A DNA stretch of 64,000 bases from Anomaloglossus baeobatrachus (GCF_048569485.1 NC_134354.1:452307926-452371925); one strand, 5' to 3'. Counted from the stretch's first letter, positions 21,540-32,029 are shown. Notes: a model not told the origin generated them from the sequence alone. A program made the numbers and translations.

Positions 21540-21800
21540 TCTAAACTGCTCTACATTATTGAAAATGATCAGATCAAAGTATGGCCTCCTGTCAGGTCTT
21601 CAACGAGCTGGCCCATGAAATGATCCTGCAATTGACCTAAGGAATATTCTCACATTTTCAGTTGAAGCAGAACCACAACACCAGTCAGTACCTGTAAAGT
21701 GAAAATCTCTAATCACTACTGTATCAGCCTGTGTAGCCTGCGTCATCTCATTTTGCAGCTGAACATCCAACTCCATAGCAAGTTTGGGGGTTAATAGATT
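21540..21800 (-). pseudogene. CR1-type LINE endonuclease fragment (degraded)
   Basis: In the reverse complement, blocks such as FHFTGTDWCCGSASTENVRI followed by FLRSIAGSF resemble the CR1 endonuclease motif (GDFN-x-x-x-x-x-W ... FLE). Stops interrupt it and no other LINE domain is visible nearby, so the match is to short, weak blocks only. Confidence 0.4.
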
Positions 21801-21841
21801 ACATTAAAAATTACTTTATCAGTATCTACCTCCCCATTTAA

Positions 21842-23676
21842 AGTGAACCTGTCAGGGGCAATATGCCCCCAGAACCACGAGCAGTTCTAGGTGCCTATTG
21901 CTAATCCTTGCCTAACTGTCCCAGTATCTAATAGCATAGATAAAGAGATCTTTAGAAAAAGTATTTCTAAAAATCTTTTGTAGCACCCAGGGATATGGGG
22001 GTACTCTGTTCCGGGCAGTGTACGTCTTCAGAATGTCATGGTGGTGGCCGTTACCCATTTCTGTGCCCTGGGCCCTTTTTGTAATGGGGATATTTACAGA
22101 GGATTGTTGAATAAAGTTTATACGTGACGCCACTTGCGGTGTTGCAGCTAGGTGCAGGGAGCCGCCACTGCAAAATGTCTCCACAGGGGCTTGTAGTAAT
22201 GGCAGCTAGAATGGTAGTCCCTCAGCAAGTAGGGTTTTGCCCCAGCGGGTGTATGGTGCAGTGGGCGTCAGAAGAAGGTAGTCCACACGGGTATTCAGTG
22301 CAACTGGTTTACTCACTTTCTTGAGATGTTAATTGGTGGCCCGAGGCTGGCTGGTTTTGACTCCAGGTACCCTTCGTCCCAGTGCCAGTCTGATTCTCTG
22401 GTACCTTCTTACCCATGCACCTGTCTCTGGTAAGTGGGTCCCCATGGTATAGAACACTGGGGGTCCCCATTCTGTGGCTTGTCCACTTCTGTCCGCCTGA
22501 TGGTAGCGTGAACCCTGTGGGGTTGGAGTCTCTGGTCCTGTCCCTGGTTCTTCCTTTGCTACTGAGTCTTTGGATTCTTTAGGGTCAGCAAGGTCCTTGA
22601 TGGTCTCCATGCTGTGCAGGTGTTAACAGATCAGCTTGAAGCTCTTTCATGTCCTAGGGTTCTGTACCCCGTTGGTGTGTAATTCTGGGAGTACTCCCTC
22701 GTACTCCACCCGCAACCCCTTTTCCTGGGTACCAGGTCACTGTTAACCCGAGTCAGGGTGTCACTTCGCTTCCACCTTCACTCTCCTGCTGTCTGACACT
22801 TTGAACAGTCACCGCAGTTTTGACTACCGTCTTCCCGACTACTCTCCACAGTCTGCCCCTCCCACCTGGTCAATTAGTGGACTGGAGTGGCTCCACCTCT
22901 AGGCAGCCATCCATTGGTCCCACCCTAGCTGTGTACCATTGTATGGGAGGTTGTTGGGGAAAACTGGGATTATCTGGGTTTTTGTTGGTACCGGCACTGG
23001 GGTTCTGGGTCCCTAGGGGGGTAGGCCCTGCATCCTTGTGGGAATGCTGAACCTTGTAGAACCCTGATGGTTTCAGGGGCGCTACACTTTTATCATATGC
23101 TAATGAGGCCAGCGACTAATCACAAAGGCGTTAATTCCTTTGTCTAGTTGGCCCCCCTGGCATGTAAGTACGCCTCTGTGGGCATGCTAATATGCTAATG
23201 AATGCACAGCATTAGAGGATGGTTGCTGTTCGCGCTCACCTCTCTGATGCCATCGCGTCCGAGTCCTGAATTTCAGTTCAGTGTGCATGATCCCGGACTT
23301 TCGGTCATGTACACTATGAAGTCGGGTGTATGAGTTTTGGCTTCAAACCCATGTAGTTCATATGACTGAAAGTCCAGCATCATATACACTGAGCCAAAAT
23401 TCAGGACTCGAATATGATGGCAGTAGAGAGGTGGCCATGTTAGTACGCACACAGGGGTGTGCTTACAAGCTAAGGGGGCCGACTAACCAGGAGAACTAAC
23501 GCCCTTGCGACTAGTTGCTGTCCTGATTAGCATACGATAAAAGATCTTTAGAAATACTTTTTATAAAGATCTCTTTACCTATGCTAGTGTATACAGGGAC
23601 TGTTAGGCAGGGAATAGCAATATGCACCCAGAACTGCTCGTGGTTTTGGGTGCATAATGCACCTGACAGGTTCCCT
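21842..23676. mobile_element. T2-type palindromic repeat interrupted by a solo LTR
   Basis: TTAA-AGTGAACCTGTCAGG at the left (21838-21856) and CCTGACAGGTTCCCT-TTAC at the right (23662-23680) are inverted ends. The next about 60 bp (AGAACCACGAGCAGTTCTAG / AGAACTGCTCGTGGTTTTGG) also pair. Inside, TTTCTAAAAATCTTTT pairs with AAAAGATCTTTAGAAA. The LTR at 21979-23086 is inserted in it. Without the LTR the element is about 720 bp. Confidence 0.65.
21979..23086. mobile_element. Solo LTR (fossil), 4-bp target duplication
   Basis: The sequence starts TGTAGCACCC and ends GGGGCGCTACA, with CTTT repeated at 21975-21978 and 23087-23090. Removing it restores the host repeat arm (AAATCTTT-TATCATATGC). AATAAA lies at about 22110. 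The segment GTGACGCCACTTGCGG recurs in similar form in the LTR pieces at 33508 and 40064. No internal region is attached. Confidence 0.75.
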
Positions 23677-24743
23677 TTACTTCCACCCTCAAGGTTTCAA
23701 TTAGTACCTTCCTTCTTTATTCCACTGAGCACCTCTTTGAAGTATTTTGCTGTGCTGAATGGCATCGTTATTTTTCCATAGTTTAAGTAGTATTTATTAC
23801 TTTTTAACCTAAAGGCGGTATGTGCCATGTTGTGATAGTGCTTAGCCTGGGCTAAGTTTGGAAATTTTCATTCAGATGCTGAAAGCAGTGACAGTGCATA
23901 ATGTATAAATTATTTTTCAGGTTTCGATAGGTTTTTCTTATCTGCCTACTATGTGACACTGTCAACTTTCTTTATGACGCTATTTGTTTGCCATACACAC
24001 TTTACAAATATAATAAACTATTAAAGTTTGCTGATTACTTGTAATGGTAAGTTAAAGGTTCCACATTCTGACACTGGGTGGAGGGACTGTCAGTCCCCAC
24101 CTCTTCAATGAGGTACATCAGCTTTTTGATAATATAGAGTTTAGCTGAATGGTTAGGTTGACAACAAAACTACAAGCAGACATTGTAGGCAATTTGTTTT
24201 AAATAACAAATCACCCATAAAATCACAACCTCTGAAATGAAAAGCATTGATTTCGGTCCACCGCAGATCCTCCATGTGTTCCATCGTAGGTCCTTCCACT
24301 CTACCGCACTGCATCCCGGATTCCCCTGCCAACCGGAAGCAATAGGTATCACCGGCTGGTGTGTGTGTGTGTGTGTGTGTGTGTTCCACCGCAGGTCACC
24401 AATGCGTTCCATCGCAAGCCCTCCCATTCGGGGTCTGGTGAGTATGATTGTGGGGTCTTCATTCTTCTCTCTTTTGGGGCTGTCTGCTTTCTATCATGAA
24501 GTGTCCTACAGTATTCTTCAACTTTTTTAGCTGCATTGACATTTCATTATTGGCTCTGGAATAAGGAGAGGAAAAAAACGAAAGCGCAAAAACTAAAAAT
24601 CGCCCAGTCCTTAAGGGGTTAACCTCATAAAAGATCTTTGATCTGTTGGAGAATAAATTATCTAATTAAAAATACATTAAAAATCATGTGCAAAAAAATG
24701 AAATATGTCATAAAAGGTAATAAGTCCTTACCAGAAAATAAAA
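23677..24743. other. Unassigned stretch with a (GT)n microsatellite
   Basis: (GT)n occupies about 24359-24384. CAGTCCTTAAGGGGTTAA at about 24605-24622 matches the end of a common anuran repeat. There is no gene; frames in this part cross the microsatellite. Confidence 0.35.
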
Positions 24744-24745
24744 TA

Positions 24746-25623
24746 CAGTGGAACCTTGCTTAACAAGAACAATACGTTCTGGGACTGTGCTTGTTAACCA
24801 AGTTACTTGTTCAGCAGAGCAAGATTTCCCATAGGAAATAATGCAAGCTCAGACAATTCATTGCACAACTAGTTAAATGTCCCATCCTGGTCCCCTATTC
24901 TGTCATTCCACACATGCACAAACGCGCACAAACACACACAAACACAAACAAACACATGCACGTAAACGCACATATTATATGCTCACCTTACCTTCCGTTC
25001 CATCGCCGGTCTCCTGGGACTTGCTGTTCTCCGGTGCGGGCCGTGTATCGGGTTACCATAACGACGAGGGAGGAACTTCCTTCCAGAGCGCTGACGTCAA
25101 AGGCAGAGCCGCTTGCCTCTGATTGGCCAGCGCGCTGCCTTTGAGTAGCGGCGACAGGAAGTTCCTTCTTCGTCGTTATGGATGCCGATGCACAGCCTGG
25201 AGTGGAGTGGAGCAGCGAACTACAGGACCCAGGAGGCCGGCGATGAAATGGAAGGTACACATATTATATGCTCACCTTACCTTCCGTTCCACCGCCGACC
25301 TCATGGTACTTGTAGTTCGCCGCAAGCACGTCGAGATGTACCCGGGAACTACAAGAACCATGAGACCGGCGGTGGAACGGAAGGTAAGATGAGAATAATA
25401 CTGTATGTGTGCATGCGTGTGTTTGTGCGTACATGTGTGTGTTTGTGTGGACTGCAAGTGCAGGTCAGAGTGCGGTGGATGGACGGAACCGGAAGTGTGT
25501 GTGGTGAGGATTTTGCTCGCACAGCAAAGCTTTCTCGTAAACCGGGTTACAAATTTACAGAAAGCTTTGCTTGTTAAGCGAAATTCTCGTTAAGTGGGTT
25601 ACTCGTTAAGCGAGGTTCCACTG
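24746..25623. mobile_element. Pogo/Tigger-like MITE, TA target
   Basis: TA at 24744-24745 and 25624-25625 flank ends CAGTGGAACCTTGCTTAACA and TCGTTAAGCGAGGTTCCACTG (trimmed). The 878-bp interior contains CAAACACA tracts and GC-rich palindromes around TGATTGGCCAGCGCGC. It is non-coding. A fragment of the same family lies at 15886-16502. Confidence 0.8.
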
Positions 25624-25632
25624 TACTTATTA

Positions 25633-26239
25633 GGCTATGTACCCATGGGGAAAGTGTCCTGCGGATATATCCGCAAGAGCTCCCAGAAATCCGCAGCACA
25701 ACTTTGTCTGTTTCCATGCTACGGTTTATTTGCGGAATGTTCTGCGGATATGCTGCGGGCATTCTGCATTGAGGATACAGTACCATGGCTTCGGCACTGC
25801 ATCCTCAATGCAGAACAAGTGCTGGAGTGATTGGGACGTTCATACTTACCTCCATCACGCAGCACTTCACTTTCCGGCCGTGTCTTTCTGCACTCTGCAG
25901 GAGAAGGTGGGCGGGCCTGAACTAGCTCCGGCTGTCACATGACCTGAGCTCGTGCAGGCCCCGCCCACCTCCTGCTTCCTGCTCCTGGCTCCACTGCGCA
26001 CCTCCTGGTGTCTTCTATCCAGGCAGATAAGTATGGGATCGTGCGGAAAAATCCACAGGAATAATTGACATGCTGCAGATTTTTCCGCAAGGAAATCCAC
26101 ATTATGTCCGCTGCGGGAAAAAACGCATTAAGGGCACAGCAGTTCCAAAATGCCATAGAAATGGCTGGGGACTCGCTGTACTGCGGATTTTTGAATCCGG
26201 GGAATTTCCGCAAAATTTCCGCAGCGTGGGCACATAGTC
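25633..26239. mobile_element. MITE, TTA target, GGCTATGTACCCATG ends
   Basis: TTA at 25630-25632 and 26240-26242 flank a 607-bp element with ends GGCTATGTACCCATGGGG and CGTGGGCACATAGTC. The interior contains TCCGCAGCA/TGCGGA motifs in both orientations. Non-coding. Confidence 0.75.
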
Positions 26240-26242
26240 TTA

Positions 26243-26717
26243 GGCTGGGGCCACACACGGGGACTACTGCGATCCTCGCATGACACTCGACTCACCCTGG
26301 CAGCACAGCAGGAGCCGAGTGTCATGCAAGTGTCATTGCGACTGAGGTCCGATCATGCAATCGGACCACAGCTGCGGAGGGGAGGGCCGGCGCTGAGGAG
26401 GGGAGGGCCAGCGCTGTGGAGGAGAGGGAAAGATTTATCTCCCCCTCTCCTCTGTTGCCGGCTACTGCCATTCTCGCTCTGCACTCACATTACACCGGTG
26501 TAATGCGAGTGCAGTGCGATTTTTCTCTCGCCCCATAGACTTGAATGGGTGCGAGAGTAACAAGGATCGCATTACAGTCGCAGCATGCTGCGATTGTTTT
26601 CTCGGTCCGATTAAGGCTGAGAAAATAATCGCTCCTGGGTGCTGGCACATAGAGTAATATTGGTCCGAGTGGAATGCGATGTTTTATCGATGATTTTCAT
26701 GCCGTGTGGCTTAGGCC
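26243..26717. mobile_element. MITE abutting the previous one, GGC...CCACACACGG ends
   Basis: It starts directly after the TTA that ends the previous element. The ends GGCTGGGGCCACACACGG and CCGTGTGGCTTAGGCC are inverted. The right flank is ATA, one mismatch from TTA. The interior has GCGAGTGCAGTGCGA-type inverted motifs. Non-coding. Confidence 0.6.
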
Positions 26718-27001
26718 ATACAGATATGTAAAAAAAAATTTAAAAAATCTTCAAATATTAGATGTCAACACGGCCACAGTAACCTGGAGATTTCATTCAA
26801 CAAGTTATGTGGTGCTAAATATGATTAGTAAAAAAATATTAACAATAAAAATCAACCTTTTTTCAGCATTTACATTGCAAAAAATATATATGTTACACAA
26901 TAATTTATATGTACTGCAAAGCAGCTCTAAAAAGTAATACAATTTAACCTGTTTTGGTTCCCTGGCCTATCCCCAAGCAGCAGAAGGTTTATTAGTTAAA
27001 A
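26718..27001. other. AT-rich unassigned stretch
   Basis: No termini or coding content recognised. Confidence 0.3.
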
Positions 27002-27711
27002 AACTGCATGAGAGAACACACACAAGCTAGGGACCCCAACGTAGAGAAATACTTTGGCGTAGTGTTGGGGCTCTATTGCATTGATCAATTCAGTAGCTAA
27101 ATTTCTCTTGATTGATATGTTCATGGCAGTAATGCAGGTTCCATTTTTCCCATTTTCATTCTTACATATAGCTGTTGGATTTTTCAAGTCAGTATTCACA
27201 CAGCAGTTTCTGCTATTTCATGTATTCCCCTTACATAGTCACTGGTGTGCATACCTTATCTCCCCATAGTGATATTTTTTAGGTTTTTGCACCCAGTTCA
27301 GACTTAGAATGGTGTTCCAAACATTATTCCTTATTTGTTAGTAGTTTTTCGTTTGTGAACCCTCCCCAACCACACCTATTGCCAATCCATATCATACGCA
27401 TAAATAGCCTGGGTCTCAGCTTCCCATACACGGTAAGTTTTTTAACTGCATGAGAGGACACACACAAGCTAGGGACCCCAACGTAGAGAAATACTTTGGC
27501 GTAGTGTTGGGGCTCTATTGCATTGATCAATTCAGTAGCTAAATTTCTCTTGATTCATATGTTCATGGCAGTAATGCAGATTCCATTTTTCACATTTTCA
27601 TTCTTGTATATAGCGATTGGATTTTTCAAGTCAGTATTCACACAGCAGTTTCTGCTATTTCATGTATTCCCCTTACATAGTCACTGGTGTGCATACCTTA
27701 TCTCCCCATAG
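27002..27711. repeat. 268-bp direct duplication with 174-bp spacer
   Basis: 27002-27269 and 27444-27711 are nearly identical, starting AACTGCATGAGAG and ending CTTATCTCCCCATAG. The second copy ends exactly where the LTR remnant at 27712 begins. The family is not recognised. Confidence 0.85.
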
Positions 27712-27871
27712 TAAATCCCCCAAACCAACCACCCCTTTCACTCACGGGCGAGGGGCGCCGCTCGAGTGCCCGGATCCGGCCCACCGCTCGAGCCACCAAG
27801 CAGCCGCAGCAGCGCCGGACCCGAGCGTTGGCGAGCGACCAGCAGCGGCGGCGTCCTCCCCACCCGCGACA
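27712..27871 (+). repeat. Remnant of 5' LTR
   Basis: It matches 31023-31176 of the 3' LTR, including CACTCACGGGCGAGGGGC and the terminal CGCGACA. Everything upstream in the LTR is absent and replaced by the 268-bp repeat. Confidence 0.85.
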
Positions 27872-27874
27872 ACT

Positions 27875-27893
27875 TGGCGTCACGAACAGGATT
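27875..27893 (+). other. Primer binding site, tRNA-Ser(CGA)-type
   Basis: TGGCGTCACGAACAGGATT begins 3 bases after the LTR end and is, from memory, the exact complement of the last 19 bases (with CCA) of vertebrate tRNA-Ser(CGA). It supports the LTR boundary and shows the tRNA the family used. Confidence 0.7.
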
Positions 27894-27966
27894 GAACCCA
27901 TCTACTTACCAGTAGAAGTGCGCCTTGTGATCTCCGCCGGCGGTGTCCGGCCGAAAATTTTGAAGC

Positions 27967-28118
27967 GCCGCCATCTTGGCGCGAAAATCTCCCTCTCAAG
28001 CGTCTTCTCCGAGCAGGGAAGGCGCGAAAGCGAAGCCCCGCCCCCAACAAACGGAAGTGCTGAAGAGAACCAAGGGGGGCGGGTGTGTGTCTGCCTAATG
28101 TAGCCGAGGCTATAAAAG
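27967..28118 (+). promoter_or_regulatory. Promoter-like block inside the LTR element
   Basis: GCCGCCATCTTG (YY1-type) overlaps TTGGCGCGAAAA (E2F-type) at 27967-27988; a second GGCGCGAAAG is at 28021-28030, CCCCGCCCCC (GC box) at about 28035-28045, and TATAAAAG at 28111-28118. The same order recurs in the second copy at 60390-60541, with CATAAAAAG at the TATA position. It lies about 100-240 bp downstream of the LTR, where a second promoter is not expected. Binding is inferred from motif sequence only. Confidence 0.5.
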
Positions 28119-28252
28119 CAGGGACGCCAGGACTCTGCAAACAACTGGTTCCTGGAACACGGCCATGCACGATGTCCCATCTGTTCGGCACCGCGGAAAT
28201 CCCCGAGCCCACGCCAGGAACAGCGGCGTGGGTGGAAGCCTGAACCGCACAG

Positions 28253-28726
28253 ATGTGCTGCCACCTTCAAGCCCAGGTTCGGTTCTTGATGGAGCGCTGG
28301 GTGGCCGAGATGGAGGAAGTGGCGGCGGCCGTGCAGAGATGCGAGGTGGAGGCAGAGTTGGAGGAGCGGGTAAGCGACCGACGCCCCTGTGTCCGAGAAG
28401 GTGCAGCTGAGGGGCCCGGTCTGCGCCCGCTCACCCTCCTGCCTCCCCCGCCATCCGTACCGGTTGCTGTTGCCCCTCCGCTCGGTCCGCTACCACCAAC
28501 ACCGGTGGCGGAGTCCAGCCTGTCCGCCCTAGAGGACCGGCCTGGGGGCGTTGTTCGGGAACGGCCTGTGTCCCTCCCGCTACCATGGAAGGCCCCGCGG
28601 GAAGTAGCCATCCGCAACGAGAAGCCGTCGGCCCCGGAAGTGGCTGCACCCGAGACCGTCCCGGGTCAAGCAGTCCGCCGGCCGTGGAAGAACCGGCCGC
28701 TGCTGGCCCGAAGGCCCAACCAGTGA
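28253..28726 (+). CDS. Upstream open frame of the LTR element
   Basis: The frame encodes an acidic, probably helical segment (QVRFLMERWVAEMEEVAAAV) and RPCVREGAAE, followed by a Pro-rich tail. The second copy encodes a clearly related segment (QVRDLLDRWTAEMEELAAVV ... RPCVPEGTAAAAE) at 60662-60850, so this protein part is conserved in the family. It might be a short Gag-like region, but no Gag signature is recognised. It overlaps the cold-shock frame, which lies in a different frame. Confidence 0.5.
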   Translation: MCCHLQAQVRFLMERWVAEMEEVAAAVQRCEVEAELEERVSDRRPCVREGAAEGPGLRPLTLLPPPPSVPVAVAPPLGPLPPTPVAESSLSALEDRPGGVVRERPVSLPLPWKAPREVAIRNEKPSAPEVAAPETVPGQAVRRPWKNRPLLARRPNQ

Positions 28727-29349
28727 GGCGAACTGACCCTGAATCCCCCGCCTCGGCTGAGGCTGCGCCAGGCCGCCACTGCAAAGCAGCAGTACAGGCC
28801 ACGTCACCGCAGGACCCCCACAAAAGAGTACCGGTAGTGGCCGGTGTGGGAGCGGTCCAGCGGGGCCCGACCCGGGCGCAGGAGCCTGCCAACGCCCCTT
28901 ATTGGGATAGGGAACCAAACCCGTTGGGCCGGGAGATTGCAGCCAGAGAGCAGCAGAGGGCCGAAGTAATGGCGAGGGTGATTAAAGAGAAAAATGCACT
29001 CCGCCACGCCACTTTTCGAGTGCGGGGCCCGGTGTACGAGGGCCAAGTCCGTCAGTTTGACCAGCGGAGAGGGTTCGGCTTCATCTTCGAGCCGGGCCTG
29101 GAGGCTGAAGTATTTGTGGCCCACCGCGATGTAAATTCGCACCTCCCCACGGGTCATCCAGGTCGTGATCTGTTGCCGGGCGACCTGGTGACTTACACCC
29201 GCCACTGCGGGGAGTGGGGCTGGTTCGCCCTGGACGTTAAGCAGAGGAAGAGCCGCGGTGAGCAGATGCGGCCCCAGCCCCCTCCTCCTCCACCAAGCCA
29301 TCCGGATGTGGAGCTAGAAGAGGTCCTGGAGGAGTACAACCTCAAGTAG
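28585..29349 (+). CDS. Cold-shock-domain protein carried by the LTR element
   Basis: The 254-codon frame has a low-complexity Pro/Ala-rich N-terminal half, a charged stretch (REQQRAEVMARVIKEKNALR, residues 121-140), and at residues 152-222 a cold-shock (Y-box-like) domain: GQVRQFD, the RNP1-like RRGFGFI (161-167), the RNP2-like VFVAH (176-180), GDLVTY (199-204) and FALDVKQR. The spacing fits cold-shock domains, which bind single-stranded RNA or DNA. A Pro-rich then acidic tail (VELEEVLEEYNLK) ends it. The ATG at 28585 is the first in frame; the natural start is uncertain. It may be a captured host gene or a nucleocapsid substitute. Confidence 0.65.
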   Translation: MEGPAGSSHPQREAVGPGSGCTRDRPGSSSPPAVEEPAAAGPKAQPVRRTDPESPASAEAAPGRHCKAAVQATSPQDPHKRVPVVAGVGAVQRGPTRAQEPANAPYWDREPNPLGREIAAREQQRAEVMARVIKEKNALRHATFRVRGPVYEGQVRQFDQRRGFGFIFEPGLEAEVFVAHRDVNSHLPTGHPGRDLLPGDLVTYTRHCGEWGWFALDVKQRKSRGEQMRPQPPPPPPSHPDVELEEVLEEYNLK

Positions 29350-30047
29350 TGGCAGCGGTCCACCGTTGCAAGCAGTTGTCCCCGTTGGGACCCTCAGCAG
29401 TTTAAGTGAATGACCTTAACCAACCGTGATCTTCATCTGATTGTCCACTTGATTATTCCGGCCGTTGCTGGCAAGTTGTCCCCGGAGGGAATTTCTGAGT
29501 TTTACCACCTGCATGAGAGACTACTCATGGACATGGCCGAGAACTGGCAGGCCACCCACGAACTGGTGGGCTTGTAAATAGTTTTATGGGATGGAAACCT
29601 TTGCCGCCTCCAGAGAGGCAGATTGGAGGAAGGGCCCGCAGCAGAGGAGGCTGGGGTCCGGCCACCACCAGGACCGGTGGCCATCCTCTGGGGGTCAGGG
29701 GTCCCCCTAGATGTGGGGTCCCCTGAAGTGACAGTCGGGTGCGAGTAACCGTACCCGTTCCTGCTCGGGCAGCCTGAACCTGGACTGGGGTCAAGTGGTG
29801 CTGCCCACTTCTTAGGGGCAGCATCAGGGCTAGGTTGTTTGGGTGGGAGAGCAGAAGACATCCGTCCGTTGGTCTGTTATTATTAAAAATATGTTTTATA
29901 TGTGTAACGTTTGAAGTGTCCTAACAAAAATGCTTATATGTTTGAAAAGTTTACATGTTATTTATATTTTTACAGTTTTTGAAAAAAAACAAAAAACCAA
30001 TGATAGACAGGCAGCCCGCGGACGGTCTGCATTTCACCAAGGGGGAA
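29350..30047 (+). other. 3' non-coding part of the LTR element, with polypurine tract
   Basis: This part is well conserved with 61222-61899 (GTTGTCCCCGTTGG, CATGAGAGACTACTCATGGAC, GGTCAGGGGTCCCCCT). It contains no long plus-strand frame. The polypurine tract CCAAGGGGGAA ends at 30047, immediately before the LTR. Confidence 0.7.
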
Positions 30048-31176
30048 TGTGGCGTCCTGGACTAGCCAGGTCGTCACAGATAACACACAAACACCCCCAC
30101 CCCCATTAGACAGTGACACCAGACAAACAAAACCCTTGTTGCCTCCCTCCAGGGTCTGATGTCCACACCAGGTGGGGTGGAGCCAAGCGGTTGGCCCCCA
30201 CCCACCAAGGAGCTCACAGGCCTGGGTGCGGGAAAAGTGGGAGAGTAGTTTTGGAGTTTGAAAAGTGAGGAGTAAACACTGGGGTGTCTGGGTTTGTGGC
30301 CCAGGCACTGACAGCAAGGTTGGCAGACGGTGGTGGCCGTCTGCAGGAGTGGTGAAGCAACGCGGAACCGTAGGACCGGGGTCGGGCGTTGGCCCGCTGG
30401 TACCGACCGGGGAGCGAAGTGAAGCCAGCACACACAGGCAGGGCCATTGGACCCCGACCAGGCTTGGAGCCGCCGACAATAGTCAAATCCGAGTGTGACC
30501 GGAACCCCAGGGGTTTCCTAACAGCCAAAGACCCAATAGAAGGCAACTGCCCACACTGTGAGGGTATACAGCTACCGCATAAGGCTAGAGACCCAAGGGC
30601 CAGCGCCTGCGGGCAAACAGGCTCCTCCGGCATCCATCCACCGGGGAGCGGACTACCGTTGGGGATCCATAGTAGTCAAACAAGTACATCAAGGTGCAGG
30701 GAAAGACAGCCGCCATCACCTGTCCGAGGAGAGACACTGCAGCCGGCTGCGGGACCCGTCCATCCAGCCGTTTGGTTTACCGAGGACTTTGTGCATCTCT
30801 TACTGAGTGAGTACACCCGTGCCATCCGGCACCGCGCCGCGCTGTCCCTGCAACCCTGCACCTCACCAAGCCTGCCTCCCCGTCACACCACCGGGACCAC
30901 CGACCCCTACCCACGGAGGGGGAAAACAACATACCAGCTGCTCCGTACCATCGCTCCAGGGATCCCCGTCACCAGCAGCGGTGGTGCCCACCTTCACCAC
31001 AACCCATTGGTGGCGTCACGGACTAAATCCCCCAAACCAACCACTCCTTTCACTCACGGGCGAGGGGCACCGCTCGAGTCCCCTGATCCGGCCCACCGCT
31101 CGAGCCACCGAGCAGCCGCAGCAGCGCCGGACCCGGCGAGCGACCAGCAGCGGCGGCGTCCTCCACGCCCGCGACA
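30048..31176 (+). repeat. 3' LTR, 1129 bp
   Basis: It starts TGTGGCGTCCTGGACTAGCC and ends CCCGCGACA. The 5' edge forms a short hairpin (CTGGACTAGCCAGG). It is closely related over its whole length to 61900-63064. Frames read on both strands come from GC-rich sequence and are not genes. Confidence 0.8.
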
Positions 31177-32029
31177 CATGCACCTAGGGCTAAGCCCGTC
31201 CCGTGGCGTAGTGGGTCCACTCCCACCAGCATGACAGATCAGGCCATGGACCCCACTGACGAGTTGGGACCCAGGGACTCCAAGTTTAGTGTACAAGTAC
31301 TGTATGAGCAGGTCCGCTCTCAGACCGCGCCCCCACCCTGTGAGACAGCGTGTCTGACTGCTTGCAATCACAGGCGCTGTGTGTCCCTATCCTTGTGGGA
31401 CCTTGTGTAGATTACGTTGGAACGGAGTGTTAATAAAGGGGAAAAAGATGGTCTTTTTTTTGTATTTAATTTCAAATAAAGTATTTTTCTGTGTTTTGTG
31501 TTTTATTAGTTTTCACTTACAGATTAGTAATGGGGGTCTCATAGATGCCTCCCATTACTAATTTAGGGCTTAGAGGCAGCTGTGAGCTGTCATTAACCCC
31601 ATATTACCCCAATTGCCAACGCACCAGGACAATGGGGATGACCCAATAAAGTTACAGGATAGTCGCATCTAATGGATACGACAATCCTGGGTGGCTGCAG
31701 GCTGCTGTTTTTAGGTTGTGCGGGGATCAATAACCATGGGTCTCCCCTAAGAATACCAGCCCCCAGCTGTTTGCTTTATCATGGCTGGGTATTAAAATTG
31801 GGGGGACCGCACGAACATGTTTTTAATTATTTAGTTAAATAATTAAAAAGCCACATGCGGTTCCTCTTTTCTTGATACACAACCAAGATAGGCACACAGC
31901 TCTGGGCTGCAACCTGTAACCGTATGCATTTTCTGTGCTGGGTATCATAATATGGAGGGCCTACACCAATTTTTTTTATTTTTACACCAATATAGATATG
32001 CACATATTGTCTGTGATTGCAAGCAGTCA

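Larger units (their letters stand above)
27712..31176 (+). mobile_element. LTR element with cold-shock-domain frame (fossil, 5' LTR incomplete)
   Basis: Parts in order: the last 160 bp of a 5' LTR (27712-27871); a primer site (27875-27893); a promoter-like block (27967-28118); coding sequence (28253-29349); a non-coding 3' part; a polypurine tract (30036-30047); and a full 3' LTR (30048-31176) whose end matches the 5' remnant. No gag-pol, reverse transcriptase or integrase is recognisable, so it looks non-autonomous and incomplete. A second member lies at 60352-63064. The superfamily (Ty3-like or retrovirus-like) is not determined. Confidence 0.75.

Noticed and set aside
28267-29301. Long minus-strand frames opposite the cold-shock frame
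   Set aside because: GC-rich sequence leaves the antisense open; no domain is seen, and the plus strand has the motif-bearing protein.
29970-31371. Long frames on both strands in the LTR, including 281 codons at 30389-31234
   Set aside because: They lie inside an LTR, have low-complexity Pro/Arg-rich composition and no recognised domain.
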